Positions 18,095 to 25,541 of a DNA stretch of 35,625 bases are shown piece by piece (position 1 is the stretch's first letter; the number at the start of each line of letters is the position of its first letter). Below the pieces are notes generated by a model that made no database searches, was not told where the DNA came from, and saw nothing but the letters and a program-made list of their open reading frames with translations. This stretch comes from Taishania sp045629585 (GTDB lineage: Bacteria; Bacteroidota; Bacteroidia; Flavobacteriales_D; Crocinitomicaceae). Location: the NCBI GenBank assembly GCA_045629585.1, contig JAZQRM010000058.1:1-35625 (forward strand), in the 5' to 3' direction. The translations under genes and the position numbers were made by a program.

Positions 18095-18184
18095 AGAATG
18101 AACAAATTTATTCAATTTATATAAGATAAAATTGTATATTGGTATGAGATTTGTAAAGAATGTTCAGATATTAATGAAAGAGTT

Positions 18185-18550
18185 ATGAAAGGTTTCGTTT
18201 TTTTGTCTTTTTGCATCTTATTTCCGTTTTTCACCTTCTCACAAGATAAACATGTGGAGGTAAAATCGGCCAAGGATGTACTTTCTATCCGTGAGCAGGG
18301 GAAAGGTAAGGTTTTTCTGCCGGTAGGTATGGAGCCGAAGGATGTTATAGACAGGGCTCAGTATTACACAAAATATTTTACAGTTAATTATAATCCGTCC
18401 AGCGGAGAGACTATAATTACAATGGTAGAGAATTCAGAAAGGAGTCGGGCAATTATACGTCGTTTTTTTGTAGCGAATGATTTACGGACGGTAGTAGTCG
18501 AAGGAGCCCAACTCGATTTAGAAACCTTTCAAGAAAAATATTTGAAATAA
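18185..18550 (+). CDS. Small secreted protein, unknown
   Basis: A 121-residue protein with a signal peptide (hydrophobic 4-18, cut after FTFS/Q20). The mature region contains VKSAKDVLSIREQGKGKVFLPVGM, followed by strand-rich sequence with a basic SERSRAIIRRFF segment (83-94). No family recognised. It has its own terminator directly after the stop codon and is divergent from rnhB. Periplasmic or outer-membrane-associated by inference. Confidence 0.65.
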   Translation: MKGFVFLSFCILFPFFTFSQDKHVEVKSAKDVLSIREQGKGKVFLPVGMEPKDVIDRAQYYTKYFTVNYNPSSGETIITMVENSERSRAIIRRFFVANDLRTVVVEGAQLDLETFQEKYLK

Positions 18551-18579
18551 AAAAAGCACCCATAGAGGTGCTTTTTTTT
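18549..18579 (+). terminator. Rho-independent terminator
   Basis: A 10-bp stem, AAAAAGCACC (18551-18560) with GGTGCTTTTT (18567-18576), with a 6-base loop, embedded in an A-run and followed by more T. It starts at the stop codon of the 121-residue secreted protein gene. Confidence 0.85.
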
Positions 18580-18591
18580 AGGAGATAAGTT

Positions 18592-18599
18592 TACTTTTG
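18592..18599 (+). promoter_or_regulatory. -7 box for the DUF4920 lipoprotein gene
   Basis: TACTTTTG matches TAnnTTTG and lies 12 bases before the ATG, immediately after the preceding terminator. It implies a leader of only a few bases. Confidence 0.45.
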
Positions 18600-18611
18600 A
18601 GATAAAAAATT

Positions 18612-19103
18612 ATGAAAAAGATATTGTCTATTATTTGTTTATCTATTTTGATGGGATGTGCATCTCACGATGATCTTGCTGTTCCAATTGAAGAAATGGA
18701 GAACTATGGCCCGTACACGGTAGTTACAGAAGAGGCTATTCTAGCACCTAAAATGGTTGCTGAATTTAAAGATATGGATGAGCCCAAGGATTATACTTTT
18801 ACTGGACGTCTAACAAGTGTTTGTGCAAAGGCGGGGTGTTGGATTAGTGTGGCTGATGGTACAGGAGGTGAGTTTAGGGTACGTTTTAAAGATCATTTCA
18901 CTGTTCCTACAGATACGGAGTTGGATCAAGAAGCATATATTCATGGAACGGCTTATTGGATTGAGGAATCTGTCGAAGATCTTAAAGAACAAGCTTTAGA
19001 GGAAGGGAAATCAAAGACTGAAATTGATGCAATTGTAAAGCCTTCTTATTACTTCAGTTTTCTAGCAGATGGTGTAAAGTTGAAGAAGCCAAAGGACGAT
19101 TAA
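18612..19103 (+). CDS. DUF4920-type lipoprotein
   Basis: A 163-residue protein with a lipobox LMGC (Cys16 lipidated). The mature domain contains CAKAGCW (71-77, Cys71 and Cys76), then SVADGTGGEFRVRFKDH and a strand-rich tail, which matches the DUF4920 family of Bacteroidota lipoproteins. The two Cys residues could bind metal or form a disulfide. Biochemical role unknown. It stands alone between two terminators, with its own -7 box. Confidence 0.8.
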   Translation: MKKILSIICLSILMGCASHDDLAVPIEEMENYGPYTVVTEEAILAPKMVAEFKDMDEPKDYTFTGRLTSVCAKAGCWISVADGTGGEFRVRFKDHFTVPTDTELDQEAYIHGTAYWIEESVEDLKEQALEEGKSKTEIDAIVKPSYYFSFLADGVKLKKPKDD

Positions 19104-19123
19104 TAATACGATTTTTATAGAGT

Positions 19124-19158
19124 AAAAAAGAGCGTCTCAATTGAAACGCTCTTTTTTT
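19124..19158. terminator. Bidirectional terminator between convergent genes
   Basis: AAGAGCGT (19128-19135) pairs with ACGCTCTT (19146-19153), with an inner palindrome TCAATTGA and one mismatch. There is an A-run on the left and a T-run on the right, so both strands have a stem followed by T residues. It can end both the DUF4920 lipoprotein gene and the acyl-CoA dehydrogenase gene. Confidence 0.8.
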
Positions 19159-19177
19159 ATTATAGGTTTTCGTTGTA

Positions 19178-20962
19178 TTAAACGTTATAAGCTCCGTTTT
19201 CGATAGCTGCTTGAGCAATAACTTGACGATAATCTTTTGGATTGATATTTTCGATTTTTGTAAATCGTTTTAATCCCATTAACATCATTTTTGCTTCATC
19301 ACCATCTGCGAAACTATTAATAGCATCTTTCCCTAATTTAGCGATTTTATCCGCTGCATCATAGAAGAATACTTTTGCAATTGCGATTTGTACTTTAGCC
19401 GCTTCCTCTCCTTTTGCTTCAATTAATTTTTGAACACGTAGTAAAACAGATTCTGCTTGGTAAGTTAAGATTGCTACATCTGAAATGTTCATTAAGATTT
19501 CTTGCTCTTTAGATAGCGTTGCCATTAATTTTTGAACAGCAGAACCAGCCGTCATTAAGATAACTTTCTTAAATCCTTTTAATGCAGCTTCTTCATTTGC
19601 TAAGATACCTTGAGGAGCATCTCCAAATTCTGGGATAGACATTAATTCATTTGCTACTGCCATTGCAGGTCCCATTAAATCTAGTTCTCCTTTCATTGCA
19701 CGGCGTAAAACCATGTCAACAACTAACATTCTGTTGATTTCGTTAGTTCCTTCGAAGATACGGTTGATACGGGAGTCACGGTATACGCGTTCTACAATTG
19801 ATTCAGCTGAATAACCAATTCCTCCGTGAATTTGCACACCTTCGTCAGCAACGTAATCTAAAGCTTCTGATCCACATACTTTGATAATTGCGCACTCAGG
19901 AGCGAATAATTCGATTCCTTTTAATGTTGCAGTACCTTTATCTTCACCAGCTGCAATAAACATTGCGATAGCATCATCGATATTTTGTCCAGCTCTATAT
20001 AAAGCCGATTCAGCAGCGAATGTACGAATGATTTGTTCTGCGATTTTGTAACGAATAGCACCATATTTAGAAATGTTACGTCCAAATTGTTGGCGTTCTT
20101 CTGCGTACTTGATTGATTCGTTTATAGTTGATTTTGCACCACCAACAACACCTGCACCTAATTTGATACGTCCAATGTTTAAGATGTTCAATGCGATCTT
20201 AAATCCATTTTCACGTGTTGAAAGCATGTTTTCTACAGGTACTTTAACGTCGTTAAAAAAGATTTGACGAGTAGAAGAACCTTTAATACCCAATTTTTTC
20301 TCTTCTGGGTTTAGTGTAATTCCTTCTGTATCTGCTTCAACTAAGAATGCAGTTAGCTTCTCATCGTTGTCAATTTTAGCGAAAACGGTCAATAAATTCG
20401 CAAAACCACCGTTGGTAATCCACATTTTTTGACCATTCAAAGTGTAATATTTACCGTCTTCAGATAATACAGCCTTCGTTTTTCCAGAGTTTGCATCTGA
20501 TCCAGCTCCTGGTTCAGTCAAACAATAAGCAGCTTTCCACTCACCAGATGCTAACTTAGGGCTATATTTTGCTTTTTGCTCTGCATTTCCATAATACAAT
20601 AGAGGTAAAGAACCAATACCTGTATGCGCTCCGTATGCTACAGAGAAAGAAAATCCAGCTCCTAAACGCTCCGTTGCTAATAATGATGTTTTAAAGTCTA
20701 CACCTAATCCACCTAATTCTTCTGGAACAGAAAGACCTAATAAACCTAATTCACCTGCTTTTTCCAATAATGAAGGCATCAAACCTTCTTCCATTTTGTC
20801 AATACGGTCAATAACTGGTCGTACTTCTTGCGCGATAAAATCATCACACATTTGTGCAATCATCTGTTGTTCTTCAGACCATTCTTCAGGTGTAAATACC
20901 TCGTGTGGTAACGTATCTTTAATGATAAATTCACCACCTTTAATAGTTGATTTTGTAGACAT
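19178..20962 (-). CDS. fadE: Acyl-CoA dehydrogenase (FadE type)
   Basis: A 594-residue flavoprotein, the same length as B. subtilis FadE and longer than short-chain ACADs. FAD/substrate motif CLTEPGAGSDA (147-157), then RINRIFEGTNEINRML with catalytic Glu404; the extra C-terminal domain (about 430-594) resembles that of VLCAD/ACAD9. It introduces the trans-2 double bond in the first step of beta-oxidation. It is transcribed alone, some 5 kb from the marR-fadN-fadA cluster that supplies the next steps. A 12-bp palindrome upstream (21021-21032) closely matches one upstream of marR, suggesting shared control. A -7-like TATCTTTA lies at 20992-20999. Confidence 0.93.
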   Translation of the reverse strand: MSTKSTIKGGEFIIKDTLPHEVFTPEEWSEEQQMIAQMCDDFIAQEVRPVIDRIDKMEEGLMPSLLEKAGELGLLGLSVPEELGGLGVDFKTSLLATERLGAGFSFSVAYGAHTGIGSLPLLYYGNAEQKAKYSPKLASGEWKAAYCLTEPGAGSDANSGKTKAVLSEDGKYYTLNGQKMWITNGGFANLLTVFAKIDNDEKLTAFLVEADTEGITLNPEEKKLGIKGSSTRQIFFNDVKVPVENMLSTRENGFKIALNILNIGRIKLGAGVVGGAKSTINESIKYAEERQQFGRNISKYGAIRYKIAEQIIRTFAAESALYRAGQNIDDAIAMFIAAGEDKGTATLKGIELFAPECAIIKVCGSEALDYVADEGVQIHGGIGYSAESIVERVYRDSRINRIFEGTNEINRMLVVDMVLRRAMKGELDLMGPAMAVANELMSIPEFGDAPQGILANEEAALKGFKKVILMTAGSAVQKLMATLSKEQEILMNISDVAILTYQAESVLLRVQKLIEAKGEEAAKVQIAIAKVFFYDAADKIAKLGKDAINSFADGDEAKMMLMGLKRFTKIENINPKDYRQVIAQAAIENGAYNV

Positions 20963-21020
20963 ATTTTTGTTTATTATAAATTTCGATTAGCTAAAGATAT
21001 AAAAAACAATTAAAATATAC

Positions 21021-21032
21021 TATGCATGCATA
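21021..21032. promoter_or_regulatory. Palindrome TATGCATGCATA upstream of fadE (putative MarR operator)
   Basis: A perfect 12-bp palindrome 58 bases upstream of the fadE ATG, next to AT-rich promoter-like sequence. Its arms TATGC/GCATA are identical to those of the inverted repeat upstream of the marR-fadN-fadA operon at 31120-31131. A role as binding site for the MarR protein is inferred. Confidence 0.55.
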
Positions 21033-21045
21033 TTATATTTTTGAT

Positions 21046-22344
21046 TTATTTGGAAATTCCAATACGGACTTTTTTTGATTTAATTTTCTGTTGATTTAAA
21101 AACTTTATCCATTGCATAATATCGTCCTTATCAACTGCTACGAAACTGGCATGATCCATAACGTTCAGTTTTCCAATATCATTTTTTTGTAATTTCCCAA
21201 CTTGACAAAGGAAACCAATCAAATCTACCTTATTGATTTTATCTTTTTTTCCAGCACTAAAGTAGAGTGTTGTCCAGCGTGGTGAAGTATATCGACTGTT
21301 AACAATTGTATGGTTTTTAAGTTGTTCTTGGATATCAGAAGTTAACTTATTCTCATCGGCAGCGAAGTAAATAATTTCACCTGATTTTTGCATACGTGCC
21401 GTTCTACCATTTCTATGTGTATGAGACGCTTCATTCATTGGGAAACCATAGTGAACGATGTATGCTACGTCAGGAATGTCTAATCCTCGTGCACCTAAAT
21501 CTGTACAAATAAGTACAGGAGAACTTTCGTTTGCAAATTTAAGTAATGCTCGTTCACGCTCAAATTGTTCCATACCTCCGTGGTAACAAGCGTATGCAAT
21601 TCTTTCTTGTTCAAAAAAGTTTCCAATATCATCTACTTCTTCCCTGAAATTACAGAATACGATTGTTGGCGCTAAATTCGTGGAAATGATAAATGCTTTT
21701 AGCTGTTCTAATCGATCTGCATGAGGAGCAAGTATAGAGTAATGAAGATCTGGTTTTAGTTCTTCATTGATAAAATTTAGAGTTTCAAAAACAGACCAAT
21801 CCATTTCTATTGGCGTTTCTTCTAATTGTGTAGCAGAAGTCAAAAAAGTATAACTTCTTCTTTTTGATTGATCAAGAATCCATTGAATTTCCTCTTTGAA
21901 ACCAAGTTCTAAACATTTATCGAATTCATCCATCACAAGTGCGGTATAATCAGTGATGTCTAAATTCCCTCTACGCATATGATCTGCTAGACGTCCAGGA
22001 GTCCCAATTATTAACTTGGGTTTCGCAAGTAAGTTGTTGACTTCTATCTTAACAGCATGTCCACCATAGCAAACGGTGGAGTTGATGGTCGTCTTTAAAC
22101 TTTTCCAAACTTGGTCAATTTGAAGAGCTAATTCACGTGTAGGAGCAATAATTAAGGCTTTGTTTGCAGGTTTTTGTAAAATGTCCAATAAAGGGAGTAA
22201 AAAACTCAATGTTTTCCCTGACCCTGTTGGGGCATAGATAGCTAGATGTTTTGACTTTTCATATGCTTTTAATGTTTCTTCCTGTAAGTGGTTTAGCTGA
22301 GTAATCCCTGCTTCTTTTAAATGTTCCGTCCAAATTGCTTTCAT
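21046..22344 (-). CDS. DEAD-box RNA helicase with DbpA-type C-terminal domain
   Basis: A 432-residue protein with all core motifs: Walker A APTGSGKT (38-45), APTRELA (67-73), TPGR (115-118), DEFD in place of DEAD (139-142), TSAT (169-172), ARGLD (285-289) and HRNGRTAR (310-317). The C-terminal part (about 358-432: LYFSAGKKDKINKVDLIGF, then NDIGKLNVMDHASFVAV) matches the DbpA RNA-binding domain that in E. coli recognises 23S rRNA hairpin 92. A role in 50S subunit assembly is therefore likely; the N-terminal Q-motif region is short. A -7 box TACCTTTG lies only four bases upstream of the ATG. Confidence 0.88.
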   Translation of the reverse strand: MKAIWTEHLKEAGITQLNHLQEETLKAYEKSKHLAIYAPTGSGKTLSFLLPLLDILQKPANKALIIAPTRELALQIDQVWKSLKTTINSTVCYGGHAVKIEVNNLLAKPKLIIGTPGRLADHMRRGNLDITDYTALVMDEFDKCLELGFKEEIQWILDQSKRRSYTFLTSATQLEETPIEMDWSVFETLNFINEELKPDLHYSILAPHADRLEQLKAFIISTNLAPTIVFCNFREEVDDIGNFFEQERIAYACYHGGMEQFERERALLKFANESSPVLICTDLGARGLDIPDVAYIVHYGFPMNEASHTHRNGRTARMQKSGEIIYFAADENKLTSDIQEQLKNHTIVNSRYTSPRWTTLYFSAGKKDKINKVDLIGFLCQVGKLQKNDIGKLNVMDHASFVAVDKDDIMQWIKFLNQQKIKSKKVRIGISK

Positions 22345-22348
22345 ATTA

Positions 22349-22356
22349 CAAAGGTA
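22349..22356 (-). promoter_or_regulatory. -7 box directly upstream of the helicase gene
   Basis: On the minus strand TACCTTTG matches TAnnTTTG exactly and is separated from the ATG by four bases, so the transcript would be leaderless or nearly so. A possible TTC -33 element is about 21 bases further upstream. Confidence 0.45.
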
Positions 22357-22410
22357 CGAAAAGCATGGCTGTATCTTGAATATGTATATTACCGTTTGTC
22401 ATTTTGTTTT

Positions 22411-22439
22411 TTGTGTGATTATTAGTTGTCTTATATTTA
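22411..22439 (+). promoter_or_regulatory. Promoter of the NatA/NatB-type exporter genes
   Basis: TTG at 22411-22413, an 18-base spacer, then TATATTTA at 22432-22439 (seven of eight matches to TAnnTTTG by class). The leader to the ATG at 22468 would be about 20-25 bases, which supports that ATG over the TTG at 22426. Confidence 0.45.
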
Positions 22440-22467
22440 TTTCAAGTTCTTCATTTTTTTTGGACGT

Positions 22468-23229
22468 ATGATTAAAGTAGAAAATGTATCTAAGGTTTTT
22501 ACCTTAACTAAAAAGCAACAAAAGGAACTAGCGACCTCTGAAAAAGAGATGACTGCCGTTTCAGGAATTAGCTTCGAGTGCCAGCCAGGTAAAATTTATT
22601 CTTTGCTAGGACCCAATGGAGCGGGTAAAACGACAACTTTACGTATGATCTCCACTATTTTTCAACCGACGACGGGTTCAATTGTGATTGGTGGGGTTGA
22701 TGCCGTAAAGAATCCCCAAGAGGCCAGAAGAAAAATTGGATTTCTCACTGGATCTGCCGGTTTGTATGGACGTTTAACACCTAATGAACTGATTCAGTAT
22801 TTTGCCGATTTGTATCAAGTTGATAAAGCCACTTTTCAACGCCGAAAAAATCAATTGTATGACTTAATGGATATGCATGATTTTGCAAATAAGCGTATTG
22901 CGAAATTGAGTACTGGGATGAGGCAAAAGGTTTCCATCGCTAGAACAATGATTCACGATCCCGAAGTGGTTGTATTTGATGAACCTACTAGTGGATTAGA
23001 TGTAATAACCTCTGAAAATATTATTCATTTGATTAATGATTGCAAAAATCAAGGAAAGACCGTAATTTTTTCCAGTCACATCATGTCAGAAGTGGATTTG
23101 TTAAGCGACGAAATTGGAATCATCCATAAAGGCCGAATGTTGTTTAATGGAACCAAGGCTGATTTTATCGCCAATAAGCAAGAAGATTCATTAACAGGAG
23201 AGTTCATCCGAATTATTAAGCAAGCATAG
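22468..23229 (+). CDS. ABC exporter ATP-binding protein (NatA-like)
   Basis: A 253-residue ABC ATPase beginning MIKVENVSKVFTL. Walker A GPNGAGKT (48-55), signature LSTGMRQKV (147-155), Walker B VVFDEP (168-173) and H-loop His204. The signature variant and the downstream permease are those of the NatA family, which in B. subtilis pairs with NatB for sodium efflux; other members export other substrates. An in-frame TTG 14 codons upstream would add a hydrophobic extension that overlaps the likely promoter, so I prefer the ATG. The permease gene starts seven bases after its stop. Confidence 0.88.
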   Translation: MIKVENVSKVFTLTKKQQKELATSEKEMTAVSGISFECQPGKIYSLLGPNGAGKTTTLRMISTIFQPTTGSIVIGGVDAVKNPQEARRKIGFLTGSAGLYGRLTPNELIQYFADLYQVDKATFQRRKNQLYDLMDMHDFANKRIAKLSTGMRQKVSIARTMIHDPEVVVFDEPTSGLDVITSENIIHLINDCKNQGKTVIFSSHIMSEVDLLSDEIGIIHKGRMLFNGTKADFIANKQEDSLTGEFIRIIKQA

Positions 23230-23236
23230 AACGTTT

Positions 23237-24424
23237 ATGATATATACGATTTTTAAGAAGGAGCTATTAGACACCTTAAGGGATAGACGAACATTAATAG
23301 TGATGATTGTTGTTCCAATATTGTTATTTCCAGTGATTATGAAAGTTTCCGCTTTCTTCTCCAAAGATTTTAAAGAAAAGGCGATCAATAAAACGTTAGT
23401 CGTTGCTGTGGTAGGGGAAAGTGATTTATTGATGAAATCTTTAAAAAGCGAAACGGGTGAGGTTGGTAAATATGAATGGATTCAGTATAAAGACACTGTT
23501 TTGTTAGAAAAAGCAATGCGTGATGATAAAGTGGATTTAGGATTGTTTATCGAACCCAGTTTTGATGCGGATTTGAGAGAAGGGAATGTTGGAAAGGTAC
23601 AGATGTTCTATAATGCAATTGATGCAGGGGAAACTGAGCGATTAGAGAATAAGATTAATTTGTTTAAACAAAATGTTCAAGCAGAGCAACTACAAAAACT
23701 CGGTGTTGATGCAGTGGTACTTAATCCTGTTGAGGTGATTGAACGTAATATTGCTTCGGATCAAGAGATGATTGGTAAGTTAGCTGGTGGAATTATTCCT
23801 TATGTTTTTATCCTATTCGGTTTTTTGGGTTGCATGTATCCAGCCATTGATTTGTTTACAGGTGAAAAGGAAAGAGGAACGATTGAAACGATTTTAACTA
23901 CACCTGTTTCTCGATGGAAAATCATGACGGGAAAGATGATGGTTGTTGTTTTGAGTGGATTTATGGCTGCTGTATTTGGAATCTTAGGTTTGTATATGGC
24001 GTCTTTTAGTTTGGGAGATGTGAGTGATTCACTGGCAACTACTGTGAAACAAATCTTCACACCATCGACATTGATATCAATGTTTATGTTAATCCTTCCG
24101 TTGGTTATCTTTTTCGCTGGATTGATTATCCCAATCGCGATTTATGCAAAGTCATTCAAAGAAGCGCAAAGTATGGCTTCTCCATTAAATTTCCTAGTTA
24201 TTTTTCCTGCTATGGTTGGGATGTTTCCGGGTGTTGAGTATACGGTGCAAACGGCTTTTATTCCGGTTGTAAATGTGGTTTTGGCTTCTAAGGAAATATT
24301 AGCTGGCACAGTAAGTTGGTCTTTGTACGCGGGTACATTTGTTTCATTGTGTGTGTTGGCAATTTTGTCCATTGCGCTAACAAATAAACAATTTGGTAAA
24401 GAGACTAATATCTCCTCTAATTAA
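23237..24424 (+). CDS. ABC-2 type permease (NatB-like)
   Basis: A 395-residue ABC-2 permease: one membrane helix near the N terminus (about 19-38, with the DRRTLIVMIVVPILLFP motif typical of NatB), a large extracytoplasmic domain (about 45-175), then five to six helices (about 177-390). GEKERGTIETILTTPVSRW (about 210-228) is the conserved cytoplasmic loop of this family. It forms the membrane part of the exporter with the ATPase seven bases upstream. Substrate unknown; sodium is possible by homology only. Confidence 0.88.
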   Translation: MIYTIFKKELLDTLRDRRTLIVMIVVPILLFPVIMKVSAFFSKDFKEKAINKTLVVAVVGESDLLMKSLKSETGEVGKYEWIQYKDTVLLEKAMRDDKVDLGLFIEPSFDADLREGNVGKVQMFYNAIDAGETERLENKINLFKQNVQAEQLQKLGVDAVVLNPVEVIERNIASDQEMIGKLAGGIIPYVFILFGFLGCMYPAIDLFTGEKERGTIETILTTPVSRWKIMTGKMMVVVLSGFMAAVFGILGLYMASFSLGDVSDSLATTVKQIFTPSTLISMFMLILPLVIFFAGLIIPIAIYAKSFKEAQSMASPLNFLVIFPAMVGMFPGVEYTVQTAFIPVVNVVLASKEILAGTVSWSLYAGTFVSLCVLAILSIALTNKQFGKETNISSN

Positions 24425-24434
24425 TAGTAATTGA

Positions 24435-24470
24435 AAAGGGTAGAAGATGATTCTACCCTTTGCTTTTTTT
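24435..24470 (+). terminator. Rho-independent terminator after the NatB-like gene
   Basis: A perfect 11-bp stem, AAAGGGTAGAA (24435-24445) with TTCTACCCTTT (24451-24461), with loop GATGA, then GC and a T-run. It overlaps the stop codon of the convergent CAP-domain gene. Confidence 0.85.
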
Positions 24471-25425
24471 AATATCCTGTTACTACAACCCAATAATAGC
24501 GCATTGGGCTATTTTCATTGTAACTAAATCCAATCCCAATGGATTCCGATTGGGGGTCGTCTAATATAGCTTTATGCTCTTTACTGTTTAACCAATCATT
24601 TAATGTGGTTTCAGCTGATGCTTTACCTGCTGCAATTATTTCACCATTTGCTTGATTGGGAGCAAAACGTTCTATTCTTTCAAAAGAGCCACAAACATCG
24701 ACTAATTTACCATCAATAAGATCTTTTGTACTGTGGTCAAAATAACCTTGAGTTGCTTGGTCTGTGGCGTGGTAACGCGCAGCTGCTGCCAAGTTTTCGT
24801 TAATGGTTAAAGGACGCAACCCATTTTTTGAACGGTATTGGTTGATTAAAACTTGCAAATTTTGCTCCGCCACTATTTCTGCATTTAATTGTTCGTTTCC
24901 AGTTGGTATTCCAAAGAATTCTTTGTTGTTTTTAAATGATATAGCCTCTTTTATAGGGTTACTATTTAAAGCTATTTTTTGATCCATTTTATCCTCAAAT
25001 GATGGAACTAATTCAAGTCTTTTACTTAAGTTTTGAGCAAGATCAGTGTCTCCATCTTTTTCTAAACGGTTAATAATTTTATTGGAGCGTTCCCAAATAG
25101 TAATGCTATGAGTGTTCCAATCTGTTTTTTCTCTTTGTGCATCATCTGCATGTTTTTCAAATTTAATAGCAGAAGAAACGGAGCGATATATGTTTAAATA
25201 CATCCCTTTGATGGTACGTGCTTCCTTTGATTTATCAAAAAAAATCACGGATTGAAAATAGTAAGGGATGGCATTTTTTTCATTTTTTGCAATGTACTTT
25301 TTGCTAAGTTCAAAGCATTTTTCACGATCTGTTTTATAAAGTGTAGCTAATTTTTCGTACACTTTGTCTTTCGCGAATGTAGTCCCACATACGGCGATAA
25401 ATGCTATAATCAATAGATAACGCAT
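24469..25425 (-). CDS. Secreted CAP/SCP-domain protein with N-terminal helical domain
   Basis: A 318-residue protein with a signal peptide (cut near TTFA/K19). The C-terminal CAP domain (about 186-318) has the expected residues: His231 in FDHS, Glu262 in GEIIAAG and His284 in SKEHKAIL, with YYWVVVTGY at the end. The N-terminal region (about 20-180) is predicted helical with TPR-like spacing and is not part of the standard CAP fold. Bacterial CAP proteins are secreted and poorly understood. It is convergent with the NatB-like gene and lies downstream of the CoA-transferase gene, separated from it by a terminator. A -7-like TACGTTTA is at 25456-25463. Confidence 0.85.
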   Translation of the reverse strand: MRYLLIIAFIAVCGTTFAKDKVYEKLATLYKTDREKCFELSKKYIAKNEKNAIPYYFQSVIFFDKSKEARTIKGMYLNIYRSVSSAIKFEKHADDAQREKTDWNTHSITIWERSNKIINRLEKDGDTDLAQNLSKRLELVPSFEDKMDQKIALNSNPIKEAISFKNNKEFFGIPTGNEQLNAEIVAEQNLQVLINQYRSKNGLRPLTINENLAAAARYHATDQATQGYFDHSTKDLIDGKLVDVCGSFERIERFAPNQANGEIIAAGKASAETTLNDWLNSKEHKAILDDPQSESIGIGFSYNENSPMRYYWVVVTGY

Positions 25426-25485
25426 GGTACAATTGTTTAGATGATAATTAACCTATAAACGTATCTATTTGTGTTATTATTGTGT

Positions 25486-25520
25486 AAAAAAAAGAGCTAC
25501 TTAGATAAAGTAACTCTTTT
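25486..25520 (-). terminator. Rho-independent terminator after the CoA-transferase gene
   Basis: A 13-bp stem with one mismatch (25490-25502 with 25508-25520), with a short loop, followed on the minus strand by a run of eight T. Confidence 0.8.
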
Positions 25521-25541
25521 AGTGTTTTATTATAGAGAATT

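Noticed and set aside
18095..18115. TTG start seven codons upstream of the rnhB ATG
   Set aside because: The ATG at 18094 gives the usual RNase HII length and N terminus, and a -7 box overlaps the TTG.
22426..22467. TTG start 14 codons upstream of the NatA-like ATG
   Set aside because: The extra residues are not part of the ABC ATPase fold and the codon overlaps the likely promoter.
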